Shown: in pieces, positions 28,928 through 36,591 of the stretch
Layout: every line of letters starts with the position of its first letter
Position numbering within the stretch: position 1 is the stretch's first letter
Origin: Verrucomicrobiota bacterium
GTDB lineage: Bacteria > Verrucomicrobiota > Verrucomicrobiia > Opitutales > UBA953
NCBI GenBank assembly: GCA_016871415.1
Contig: VHDL01000012.1
Location: forward strand, 1 to 64,000
Direction of reading: 5' to 3'
Length of the DNA: 64,000 nucleotides
Notes under the pieces: generated by a model
The model's input: only the letters and a program-made list of their open reading frames with translations
Told to the model about the DNA's origin: nothing
The model's database searches: none
Translations under genes and position numbers: made by a program

Positions 28928-30073
28928 TTGGATGCCGCCGTGCGCATCCTGGACCGCCTCGTGCTGACCGAGTCCGCCGTCGCCGTGGGCGGCTCGACCG
29001 CCGTACTGCTCTTCCTGCTCACCGCCGGCAACGTGTTGAAGCAGGTGGCGGGGGCCGTGGCGGCAGGAAGGGTCGACGGATGGGAAGGGCTGGAGCTAAT
29101 CCTGCTGCTGCTGCCCGGACTGCTGCCCTACGCACTGCCGCTGGGCGTGCTCACGGGCGTCCTCCTGGCGTTCGGCCGGCTCTCCGCCCAGCACGAACTG
29201 ACCGCGATGAAGGCGGGGGGCGTGAGCTTGGGCCGGGCCGCCCGCCCGACGCTCGTCCTGGCGGGGATGCTCGCCCTGCTGAGCGCCTGGCTCAACCTGG
29301 AGGCGGCGCCCTGGGCGAACACGGAGTTCCGCCGCCTGCTGATGGGCGCCGCGAACGACAACCCGGCGGCCGTCATCGTCCCGGGCCAGCTCAACCGCAG
29401 CTTCGCCGGCCTCGTGATCCGCGCCGGAGGCCGGCAGGACGACGTGCTCTCCGACTTCTGGGCCTGGCGCGTCGACGATAAGGACCGACTGGTGCAGACC
29501 GTCCACGCGAGGGAGGCCCGCATCGTCCGTGAGACCAGCGCCGAGGGCGGGACTTCGCTACGCATCGAGCTCACCGACGCCCGCATGGATTCGCGGGACG
29601 GCGACCCCACTGGCCCCGCCTCCTACGCGACGGCCCGCACCGCCTCGCTTGCGCTGCCCGAGGCGCGCGGGAGCGTCGGCGGCGTCTTTGAGCGCAAGCT
29701 GCGGTGGCTCACCACCTCGGAACTCTTGGAGGGGACGGACAAAGGCTGGAACCTGCCGCGTGACGCCACCCCGGCCCAGGTCGAGGCCTCGAAATCCGCG
29801 GTACGCACCCAGCTGATGGCGCATCTGGCCGGCGCGTTCTCGGTCTTCGCGCTGGCGTTGCTCGCGGTACCTCTGGCGGTGAAGGTCGGCCGCAAGGAGA
29901 CCTTCGTAAACGCCACCGTCGGGCTCGGCGTGGCGCTGACTTACTACCTGCTGACCTCCGCCGCGGGCTGGGTGAGAGATCCGGATCTCCTCCCCGAGGC
30001 GGTCGTCTGCCTTCCCGCGCTCGGCGTGGCCACCGCGGGCGCGTGGATGCTCTCCCGCACCGAAAGGCGCTGA
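28928..30073 (+). CDS. LptF/LptG-family permease
   Basis: 381 residues from TTG 28928, which lies 12 bp after AGGAGG (28910-28915), one of the few good Shine-Dalgarno sequences in the window. Spans near residues 18-36, 54-80 and 100-120 precede a periplasmic β-jellyroll domain (about 135-270), and three more spans follow (FALALLAVPLAVKVG etc.). This is the LptF/LptG layout; those proteins form the membrane part of the lipopolysaccharide exporter with LptB. The usual second paralogue is not adjacent. 35 bp after batE, so it may be cotranscribed. It converges with ctaG. Confidence 0.87.
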   Translation: MDAAVRILDRLVLTESAVAVGGSTAVLLFLLTAGNVLKQVAGAVAAGRVDGWEGLELILLLLPGLLPYALPLGVLTGVLLAFGRLSAQHELTAMKAGGVSLGRAARPTLVLAGMLALLSAWLNLEAAPWANTEFRRLLMGAANDNPAAVIVPGQLNRSFAGLVIRAGGRQDDVLSDFWAWRVDDKDRLVQTVHAREARIVRETSAEGGTSLRIELTDARMDSRDGDPTGPASYATARTASLALPEARGSVGGVFERKLRWLTTSELLEGTDKGWNLPRDATPAQVEASKSAVRTQLMAHLAGAFSVFALALLAVPLAVKVGRKETFVNATVGLGVALTYYLLTSAAGWVRDPDLLPEAVVCLPALGVATAGAWMLSRTERR

Positions 30074-30080
30074 CGGAGGG

Positions 30081-30860
30081 TCAGCGGTCCCGGCGGTACC
30101 AGGTGAAGAACGCCCAGGTCATGAAGCCGAGGGAGAAGAACTCGTTGAAGCCCTTCATGAGGGCCGCTCCGAGAATCATGTCGTCCATCGGATCGAGGCC
30201 CGAGACGCGCGGGGCCAGCCGGTAGGTCTCGTAGACCGGATGGTCGCCGAAGATGAGCGCGCCCCAGAGCGGCAGGTCGCCCACCATCAGGGCGAAGGCG
30301 TAGAGCATCATTGCACCGGGACCGAGACGCGGAAGCGCGGACGAGGGCGAAACGAGCGGCCAGACCATGAGCAGCGCCGGCACGAACATGCTCCAGTGCT
30401 CGATTACGTGCAGGGTCTTGTCGCTGAGCGCCGCCTCATAGAGCTCGGGGAAATGCCAGCCCGAGAACACCATGGTGAAGAGCACGCCAGCCGTCACCGG
30501 ATGGGTCAGGGCCCGCAGGACGGCCCGCAGCCGGGGCCGACGCTCCAAGAACGGATCGGTCATCTCCGGCGGCAGGCCGCTGACAATCAGCGGCGCGGCG
30601 ACGTAGATGAGCAGCATGTGCTGCAGCATGTGAGCGCAGAAGAGGAACGACTCACCGAGCTGGTCGAGGGGCGACCCGACGGCCACGTAGGCCGCCGCCA
30701 CGCCGAGATGGAAGCGCGCGGCGCGCCAGACGGGGAACCGGAAGAGGGCGGGCGCGCAGACGGAGCGCCAGGGCCCGGTGGCCAGCGCGTAGGCCCAGGA
30801 GGCGCAGACGACCGTGACCAGCAGGAGCGGCTCGGTGTGCCAGTGGAGCGGGACGTTCAT
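30081..30860 (-). CDS. ctaG: Cytochrome c oxidase assembly factor CtaG (caa3 type)
   Basis: 259 residues, about seven membrane spans. Motifs of the caa3_CtaG family are present: FLFCAHMLQHMLLIYVAAPLI and GWHFPELYEAALSD with HVIEHWSMF, whose His residues are thought to bind copper. In Bacillus CtaG is needed to form active caa3 oxidase, probably delivering copper. It is the last gene of the ctaCDEFG operon here. ATG 30860 begins MNVPLHWHTEP; the open frame upstream is Pro-rich and unlike the family. Confidence 0.9.
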   Translation of the reverse strand: MNVPLHWHTEPLLLVTVVCASWAYALATGPWRSVCAPALFRFPVWRAARFHLGVAAAYVAVGSPLDQLGESFLFCAHMLQHMLLIYVAAPLIVSGLPPEMTDPFLERRPRLRAVLRALTHPVTAGVLFTMVFSGWHFPELYEAALSDKTLHVIEHWSMFVPALLMVWPLVSPSSALPRLGPGAMMLYAFALMVGDLPLWGALIFGDHPVYETYRLAPRVSGLDPMDDMILGAALMKGFNEFFSLGFMTWAFFTWYRRDR

Positions 30861-30888
30861 GCGACCGGTGGGGACCGGCGGTCCGGGC

Positions 30889-31233
30889 TCAGCCGAACCA
30901 CTTGGTGTCGATGCGGCCCACGTCGAACAGGGCAATCATCGCAGCGAACGTCGCGAAGGCCAGCACCAGGCCCGACATGAAGAGCCAGAAGAGCAGGCTC
31001 TTGTCGTAGATTAGGTGCATGAACCACAGGATGACCGCAAAGAACTTGCCGGCGGAGAGCACGGCGAGCGTGGTCAGGAGGACGCCGGCGGAGAGCGGCA
31101 GGAAGATGAGCACGATCTCGATCCCCGTCACCACCGCGAGCCAGAGGGCCAGCGTGATGAAGTGGTGGTAGCGGCGCACCTCCTCGGTGAGCAGGGCGGG
31201 GTCGGCGGCCTCGTAGGCGTGGGCGGGGGACAT
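30889..31233 (-). CDS. ctaF: Cytochrome c oxidase subunit IV
   Basis: 114 residues with three spans: FITLALWLAVVTGIEIVLIFL, AGVLLTTLAVLSAGKFFAVILWFMHL and FWLFMSGLVLAFATFAAMIAL. The small three-span protein with HHFITLALWLAVVTGIE is typical of the subunit IV (COX4_pro/CyoD-like) family. It lies between ctaE and ctaG on the same strand. An in-frame extension to 31413 is open, but ATG 31233 is the family start. Confidence 0.87.
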   Translation of the reverse strand: MSPAHAYEAADPALLTEEVRRYHHFITLALWLAVVTGIEIVLIFLPLSAGVLLTTLAVLSAGKFFAVILWFMHLIYDKSLLFWLFMSGLVLAFATFAAMIALFDVGRIDTKWFG

Positions 31234-31246
31234 GGACTCGTTTAGT

Positions 31247-31930
31247 TCAGGGGGTGAGGCCGGGGACGGGCGGGAGTCCGTTGCCCCAGATGCCGTCGGG
31301 GCCGAGGTACTCGACGAGGTAGACGGCGGTGAAGATGATGATCCAGACGATGTCGACGAAGTGCCAGTAGAGGCCGGCCACCTCGACGTCGAGGGCGCCC
31401 ATGTGGCCGCCAAGGCGTCCGGTGAAGCTGTAGAAGTAGAGGAGGACGAGCCAAAGCACGCCGATGGCGACGTGCGTGCCGTGTGTGCCGGTGAGCACGT
31501 AGAAAGTGGATCCGAAGACGCTGTTCTGGATAGTTAGCCCCTGATGGTAGAAGTGCGTGAACTCATACACCTGGCAGCCCAGGAAAATCAGCCCGAAGAT
31601 GATTACGCCGAGCACGTTCCGGCGGAAGGACTTCAGCTGGCCGCCCTTGTGCATGGCGGAGACCGCGAGGGCCATCAGGAACGAGGACATCAGCAGGATG
31701 AACGTCGAGAACGACGTGAGCTCGATGTCGAAGAGGCGCTGGACGAAGCGCTGGTGACCCTCGGCGTCGGTGAAGCCGGTCGGGTAGAGCTTCCGGTAGA
31801 GCAGGTGGGTCGAGATCAGCGTCCCGAAGAACATGCAGTCGGAGGCTAGGAAGAGCCACATGATGAGCTTCTTGTGGTCGATTCCGGTCGAGGTCGGGGC
31901 CTCGTGGGCGTGGGCGGCGGAATCGGACAT
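31247..31930 (-). CDS. ctaE: Cytochrome c oxidase subunit III
   Basis: 227 residues, five membrane spans. Hallmarks are LIMWLFLASDCMFFGTLI at the start, the acidic QVYEFTHFYHQGL, and GTHGTHVAIGVLWLVLL. The C-terminal end GLYWHFVDIVWIIIFTAVYL matches the family exactly. It stabilises subunit I and guides oxygen. Located between ctaD and ctaF. Confidence 0.96.
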   Translation of the reverse strand: MSDSAAHAHEAPTSTGIDHKKLIMWLFLASDCMFFGTLISTHLLYRKLYPTGFTDAEGHQRFVQRLFDIELTSFSTFILLMSSFLMALAVSAMHKGGQLKSFRRNVLGVIIFGLIFLGCQVYEFTHFYHQGLTIQNSVFGSTFYVLTGTHGTHVAIGVLWLVLLYFYSFTGRLGGHMGALDVEVAGLYWHFVDIVWIIIFTAVYLVEYLGPDGIWGNGLPPVPGLTP

Positions 31931-31951
31931 GGAAGTCGAGAAGGGGCTCGT

Positions 31952-33997
31952 TCAGCGGGCGGAAGATGCCTCGGCGGGAGCGGGAGCGGAGGAGACGGGG
32001 GAGACGGGGGTCTTCAGCATGTAGCCGCCCGGACCTTCGAGGGCCCAGAGCCAGATGCCGATGAAGAGCACGCCGAGCCCGGCGATGACGACCCAGCCGA
32101 CGTGCGGGACACCCATGGCGGACATCGGCATGCCGAGTCCGGCGAGAAGGAAGCCGCACGAGGCCAGCAACGGCATCCAGGACTGGCTCGGCATGTGGAC
32201 GCCGGCCTCGCCGCCGTCCTGCTCGTAGGCGATGCGGTGCGGACCGTGCTTGTGGACGAAGAAGGCGTCGCGGCAGACAATCACCGGGCTGCGGGCGAAG
32301 TTGTACTCTGGCACGGGCGAGGGCAGCGACCACTCGAGCGTGCGGCCGTCCCACGGATCGGACGCGCACTTCTCGCCGCGGAAGACGGTCCACACCAGGT
32401 TGGCGAAGGCGATGAACACGCCGATGCCGAGGATGAACGCGCCGATGGTCGCGACGAAGTTCCAGGTCTCCCAGCCGAAGCCGGCGTGATAGGTGTGCGT
32501 GCGCCGTGGCTGGCCGGCCAGTCCGAGGTAGTGCATCGGGCCAAAGGCGAGGTTGAAGCCCAGGATGACGAGGCCGGACGCCCAGTAGGCGACGCTGGCC
32601 TTCGGCATGCGTCCGAAGATCTTCGGGAACCAGAAGTAGAGACCAGACATCAGGCCGAGGAGCACGCCGCCGAGCAGCACGTAGTGGAAGTGCGCGATAA
32701 CGAAGTAGCTATCCTGCTGCTGGGCGTCCGCGGGGGCGGCGGCGTGCATGATGCCGGAGAAGCCGCCGCACATGAACATCCAGATGAAGCCGAGGGAGAG
32801 CACCATCGGCGGGGTGAAGCGCACGCGGCCGCCCCAGATGGTGCCGAGCCAGTTGAAGATTTTCACGCCCGTGGGCACGGCGATTGCCATGGTCAGGAGG
32901 GAGAAGGCGGCAGTGGGCACGGGGCCAAGGCCGGTGGTGAACATGTGGTGGCTCCACACGGCGAAGCCGAGGAAGCCGATGACGGCGCCGGAGAAGACGA
33001 CGATGGGGTAGCCGTAGAGGGACTTGCCGGCGAAGGTGGGCAGGACCTCGGAGACGATGCCCATCGCGGGGAGGACGAGAATGTAGACCTCCGGGTGCCC
33101 GAAGATCCAGAAGAGATGCTGCCAGAGGATGGGCTGGCCGCCGGCGGTCGGGTTGAAGAAGTTGGCCCCGAACTGGCGGTCGAACATCAGCTGGATGAGC
33201 GCGACGGTGATTGCGGGGAAGGCCAGGATGATGAGGAAGGAGGTGACGAGGGTCATCCAGGTGAACGCCGGTAGGCGCATCATGGTCATGCCTTTTGCGC
33301 GCATGTTCAGGATGGTGCAGATGAAGTTGAAGGAGGCCGCGAGCGAGGCGATGCCGAGGATCTGGATGCCGATGATCCAGAAGTCGGTGCCCACGCCGGT
33401 GAAGCGGGGAGCGCGCAGGGCGGCGTCGGCCTGGCCGAAGGTGCCGGAGAGCGGCGCGTAGCTGAACCAGCCGTTGGCGGGCGCGAAGTCGCGGTAGACG
33501 AGGGCGTTGTACCAGTCGAAGGACTTAAACCAGCCCGCGAGGTGCGCGAACTCGAAGAGCCAGCTGGCGTTGAGGATGAAGGCACCGAAGACGAAGGTCC
33601 AGAGGGAGAATGCGTTGAGGCGGGGGAAGGCCACGTCACGCGCGCCGATCTGCAGGGGGACGAGGAAGTTGAAGAACGCGGCGGAGAGCGGCATGACTCC
33701 GAGGAAGATCATCGTGGTGCCGTGCATGGTGAACAGCTGGTTGTACATGCGCGCCGTGACGAAGTCGTTTTCCGGCCGAGCCAGCTGGGTGCGGATGGCG
33801 AGGGCCTCCACGCCGCCGACGAGGAAGAAGAACATGGCGAAGGCTCCGTAAAGCACGCCAATCTTCTTATGGTCGACGGTGGTCAGCCAGTCGCGCAGGC
33901 CGGTGAAACGGTCGGGACGGATGAGGCCGATGTCGCTGCGCTCAGGAGCGAGGTCGTAGCGAGAGGCGACGGGGGCGTGATGGTGGTCGTGGGACAT
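31952..33997 (-). CDS. ctaD: Cytochrome c oxidase subunit I, caa3 type
   Basis: 681 residues. Catalytic subunit that reduces oxygen to water and pumps protons. GHPEVYIL contains the copper-B His and the Glu of A1-type enzymes; SHHMFTTG gives the other copper-B His pair; IAHFHYVL carries the haem His residues; the D-channel Asp is in ARDVAFPRLNAFS and the K-channel Lys in VPTGVKIFNW. The C-terminal 130 residues beyond the core carry two or three extra spans (LLASCGFLLAGLGM, WVVIAGLGVLFIGIWLW), as in long caa3-type CtaD. ctaC lies 21 bp upstream. Confidence 0.97.
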   Translation of the reverse strand: MSHDHHHAPVASRYDLAPERSDIGLIRPDRFTGLRDWLTTVDHKKIGVLYGAFAMFFFLVGGVEALAIRTQLARPENDFVTARMYNQLFTMHGTTMIFLGVMPLSAAFFNFLVPLQIGARDVAFPRLNAFSLWTFVFGAFILNASWLFEFAHLAGWFKSFDWYNALVYRDFAPANGWFSYAPLSGTFGQADAALRAPRFTGVGTDFWIIGIQILGIASLAASFNFICTILNMRAKGMTMMRLPAFTWMTLVTSFLIILAFPAITVALIQLMFDRQFGANFFNPTAGGQPILWQHLFWIFGHPEVYILVLPAMGIVSEVLPTFAGKSLYGYPIVVFSGAVIGFLGFAVWSHHMFTTGLGPVPTAAFSLLTMAIAVPTGVKIFNWLGTIWGGRVRFTPPMVLSLGFIWMFMCGGFSGIMHAAAPADAQQQDSYFVIAHFHYVLLGGVLLGLMSGLYFWFPKIFGRMPKASVAYWASGLVILGFNLAFGPMHYLGLAGQPRRTHTYHAGFGWETWNFVATIGAFILGIGVFIAFANLVWTVFRGEKCASDPWDGRTLEWSLPSPVPEYNFARSPVIVCRDAFFVHKHGPHRIAYEQDGGEAGVHMPSQSWMPLLASCGFLLAGLGMPMSAMGVPHVGWVVIAGLGVLFIGIWLWALEGPGGYMLKTPVSPVSSAPAPAEASSAR

Positions 33998-34018
33998 CGC
34001 GAGGAATCGGTAAGGGGA

Positions 34019-35302
34019 TTACTTGAGGGTGAGCAGGTACTCGGCGAGGGCGTCGAGCTCCGCCGCGGTGAGCTGAGTGCGGGTCTCGTTGAGGCCCGCC
34101 ACGTTGAACATCTTGTAATAGTGCATGCGGTTGCCCGGCTTGACGTCGCGGGTGGCCTCGCCATCGCCATGGAGCACGCCAGAGGAACCGATCCACTTGA
34201 TGAGGTTCGCCTTCTGCACGGCGTGGTCGACGGGCGCGGAGGCCTCGGTGTTGCCGCCGGCCGCGGCCACGGCGGCCTGCTGCGCGGCGGGATCGCGGTT
34301 GTCCAGCCAGGCGCCGGCGAGGGACTTGCGCGAGGCGACGTGGGTGAGGTCGGGTCCGAAGGCGCCGGCGCCGAAATGGCCGCCAACGTTGTGGCACATG
34401 GCGCAGGTCTTGGCGGCGAAGAGGGCCTTGCCCTCGGCGGCCCTGCTGCCGGCGACGGGCTCGGCGGCGTCCTTCTTCTGGGCGCTCACCCAACGGGTGA
34501 ATTCAGCGGGCTCGACGACCTCGACGCGGAACAGCATGTAGGCGTGGGAGTCGCCGCAGAACTCGGCGCACTGGCCGTAGTAGTGGCCGGCCTCGTCGGC
34601 CTGGATCCACATGTGGTTGCGTCGGCCGGGCATGAGATCGACCTTGCCGGCGACCTTGGGAATCCAGAAGGAGTGGATGACGTCCTCGGACCTCAAGTTG
34701 ATGCGCACGGGCACTCCCCGAGGGATGACGAGTTCGTTGGGCACGCTGCGACGGCCTTCGTTGGTGAGGCCGAGCTGCGGATACTCGAAACGGAACCACC
34801 ACTGCTTGCCGACGACATCCACCTCGAGGACCTGGTCCTTAACCGCTTCGGCGTAGTTCTCGACGCCGCCTTCGGCGCGAGGATACCAGGCGGAGAGCCG
34901 GGCGGCGGGCACGAGCTCCTCCGGCACGTCGTCGGTGTACCAGATGCCCTTGAGGGTTGGGATGGCGAGGAAGACGAGCGCGCCGATGGAGGCGACGATG
35001 AGCAGGATTTCGGTCAGGGGATTGCCGTGCCCGTCCTCGACGATGGCCGGCTTGTTCTCATCACCAGGCCGGGCGCGGAAGCGGATCACGGCGTAGACGA
35101 GGAGTCCTCCGACGACGGCGAAGAGCACGGTCACGAGGTAGACCGAATCCATGAAGACCTCGTACTGCAGGCGGGCGACGGGACCCTTGTGGTCAAAGGT
35201 CGACTGGCGCACTTTCAGGTCAGCCTCCGAACAGCCGGCGGTCAACAGGGCGATGACCGGGAGAACTAGAAGGCCGACTCTGGCGAAGAAACGGGACAAC
35301 AT
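34019..35302 (-). CDS. ctaC: Cytochrome c oxidase subunit II fused to cytochrome c
   Basis: 427 residues. A lipoprotein signal with lipobox LLTAGC (Cys 24) and two spans (VTVLFAVVGGLLVYAVI; EILLIVASIGALVFLAI) lead to the CuA domain with CAEFCGDSHAYM, where both Cys, the His and the Met ligand are intact. The C-terminal third is a cytochrome c domain with CAMCH near residue 302, which makes this a caa3-type oxidase that accepts electrons from a tethered cytochrome. It heads the operon. The start ATG 35302 gives the signal peptide; a longer frame upstream to 35362 has no support. Confidence 0.95.
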   Translation of the reverse strand: MLSRFFARVGLLVLPVIALLTAGCSEADLKVRQSTFDHKGPVARLQYEVFMDSVYLVTVLFAVVGGLLVYAVIRFRARPGDENKPAIVEDGHGNPLTEILLIVASIGALVFLAIPTLKGIWYTDDVPEELVPAARLSAWYPRAEGGVENYAEAVKDQVLEVDVVGKQWWFRFEYPQLGLTNEGRRSVPNELVIPRGVPVRINLRSEDVIHSFWIPKVAGKVDLMPGRRNHMWIQADEAGHYYGQCAEFCGDSHAYMLFRVEVVEPAEFTRWVSAQKKDAAEPVAGSRAAEGKALFAAKTCAMCHNVGGHFGAGAFGPDLTHVASRKSLAGAWLDNRDPAAQQAAVAAAGGNTEASAPVDHAVQKANLIKWIGSSGVLHGDGEATRDVKPGNRMHYYKMFNVAGLNETRTQLTAAELDALAEYLLTLK

Positions 35303-35534
35303 GGGAGACGAAAGTAAATCAAACGTTAAACATGGAAAAAAGCAGGGGTTTGCAAGCCGCACCTCCCTAAGGGCACCTCCTTAGCCCCAAGAAAAGGGCA
35401 TCCGGGAATTTTGCATTATAAACAACTGATTATCATGGCTTTATGTTTAATATTAGCTATCATGGAGACTTATTATTGAGAAGCGGGTCAGGGGTTGCGC
35501 AGGGGGCGAGTCCCGCTCACTGCTGGTAGAGCCG
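35303..35534. promoter_or_regulatory. A+T-rich divergent region between ctaC and folP
   Basis: 232 bp with the lowest G+C content of the window around 35395-35480, as expected for promoters of the oxidase operon (-) and folP (+). It contains a direct repeat TATCATGG (35431-35438 and 35458-35465, 27 bp apart) and a tandem 14-bp repeat GCACCTCCCTAAGG/GCACCTCCTTAGCC (35359-35386). Such spacing suits an operator with sites on one face of the helix. No clear σ70 pair. Confidence 0.5.
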
Positions 35535-36383
35535 ATGTCCTGGAGCAGCCCGCATGGCACTTCCCTGCCCGACTGGCGGTCGCGCACGCTCCTGATGGGG
35601 GTGCTCAACGTCACGCCGGACTCGTTCTCCGACGGCGGGCTGGCCTCCACGCCCGAAGCCGCCGTCGAACGGGCGGAAGCGCTCGTGCTGGAAGGGGCCG
35701 ACGTAATCGACGTGGGCGGCGAATCCACCCGGCCGGGGGCCGAGCCGGTCGACGCCGCGACGGAGCTGGCCCGGCTGCTGCCCGCGGTGCGCGCCATCCG
35801 GGAAAGGCTCCCAGGAATCGCGATCTCCGTCGACACCTACCGAGCCGCGACCGCCCGGGCCTGCGTCGAAGCGGGAGCGGACATCGTGAACGACGTCGAA
35901 GGAGGACGGCATGAAGCCGGCGCGACGGGATCGCCGATGGGCGCGGTCTGCGCCCGGCTGCGCTGCCCGCTCATCCTCATGCACCGCCGCAAGACGGCCG
36001 ACTACGTCGACTTCTGGCCGGAAATGCTGGCTGACCTGCGCGACTCAGTCCGCCGTGCGCTTCACGAAGGGGTGAGGCCCGAACAGGTCTGGACCGACCC
36101 CGGCTTCGGCTTCGGCAAGACGCCCGACCAGAACCTGCAGCTGGTCAGGAACCTGGAGAGGGTGGCGGCCCTCGGTCATCCGGTGCTGCTCGGCACCAGC
36201 CGCAAGTCCACCCTGGGACTCGTGCTCGGACGCGAATCCCCGCTGGACCGCCATGAGGGCAACGCCGCGACCGCGGCGTGGGGCATCGCCCAGGGCTGCT
36301 CGATGGTGCGCGCCCATGACGTGGCCCGGATGCGACCGTACTTGCGGATGGCCGACGCCCTGAGGGCGGGACGCATCCGCTGA
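35535..36383 (+). CDS. folP: Dihydropteroate synthase
   Basis: 282 residues. It joins para-aminobenzoate to dihydropterin pyrophosphate in folate synthesis. LLMGVLNVTPDSFSDGG near residue 20 and VIDVGGESTRPGAEPV near 57 are the two family signatures; DPGFGFGKTPDQNLQL near 191 and the final GCSMVRAHDV are also conserved. The first 16 residues are variable, so the start could be slightly later. folC lies about 10 kb away on the other strand. tRNA-Thr lies just downstream on the opposite strand. Confidence 0.96.
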   Translation: MSWSSPHGTSLPDWRSRTLLMGVLNVTPDSFSDGGLASTPEAAVERAEALVLEGADVIDVGGESTRPGAEPVDAATELARLLPAVRAIRERLPGIAISVDTYRAATARACVEAGADIVNDVEGGRHEAGATGSPMGAVCARLRCPLILMHRRKTADYVDFWPEMLADLRDSVRRALHEGVRPEQVWTDPGFGFGKTPDQNLQLVRNLERVAALGHPVLLGTSRKSTLGLVLGRESPLDRHEGNAATAAWGIAQGCSMVRAHDVARMRPYLRMADALRAGRIR

Positions 36384-36396
36384 AAAGACTCCCCGG

Positions 36397-36469
36397 AGCC
36401 AGCAGTCGGGGTCGAACCGACGACCTGCCGCTTACAAGGCGGCTGCTCTACCAACTGAGCTATGCTGGC
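36397..36469 (-). tRNA. tRNA-Thr (anticodon TGU)
   Basis: On the - strand a full cloverleaf can be drawn: acceptor GCCAGCA/TGCTGGC, D stem GCTC/GAGC, anticodon stem GCCGC/GCGGC around loop CTTGTAA (anticodon TGT at 34-36), T stem GTCGG/CCGAC with loop TTCGACC, and discriminator T. The CCA end is not encoded. 73 nt, no intron. It is convergent with folP. Confidence 0.96.
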
Positions 36470-36591
36470 TTTTCCGAGGCTCAGGAAGGGTTGTTCACAG
36501 AACGGGGGTGTCAACCCCGGGCAGGGTGTTTTAGGGGTTGAGTGCCCGGCCAATTTGAACGAAATTTCTCGACCCCCAGACCCCAGCATCC

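Noticed and set aside
36397-36469. tRNA-Thr as an attachment site for an integrated element
   Set aside because: No integrase gene or repeated tRNA end is nearby, and flanking genes are ordinary housekeeping genes.
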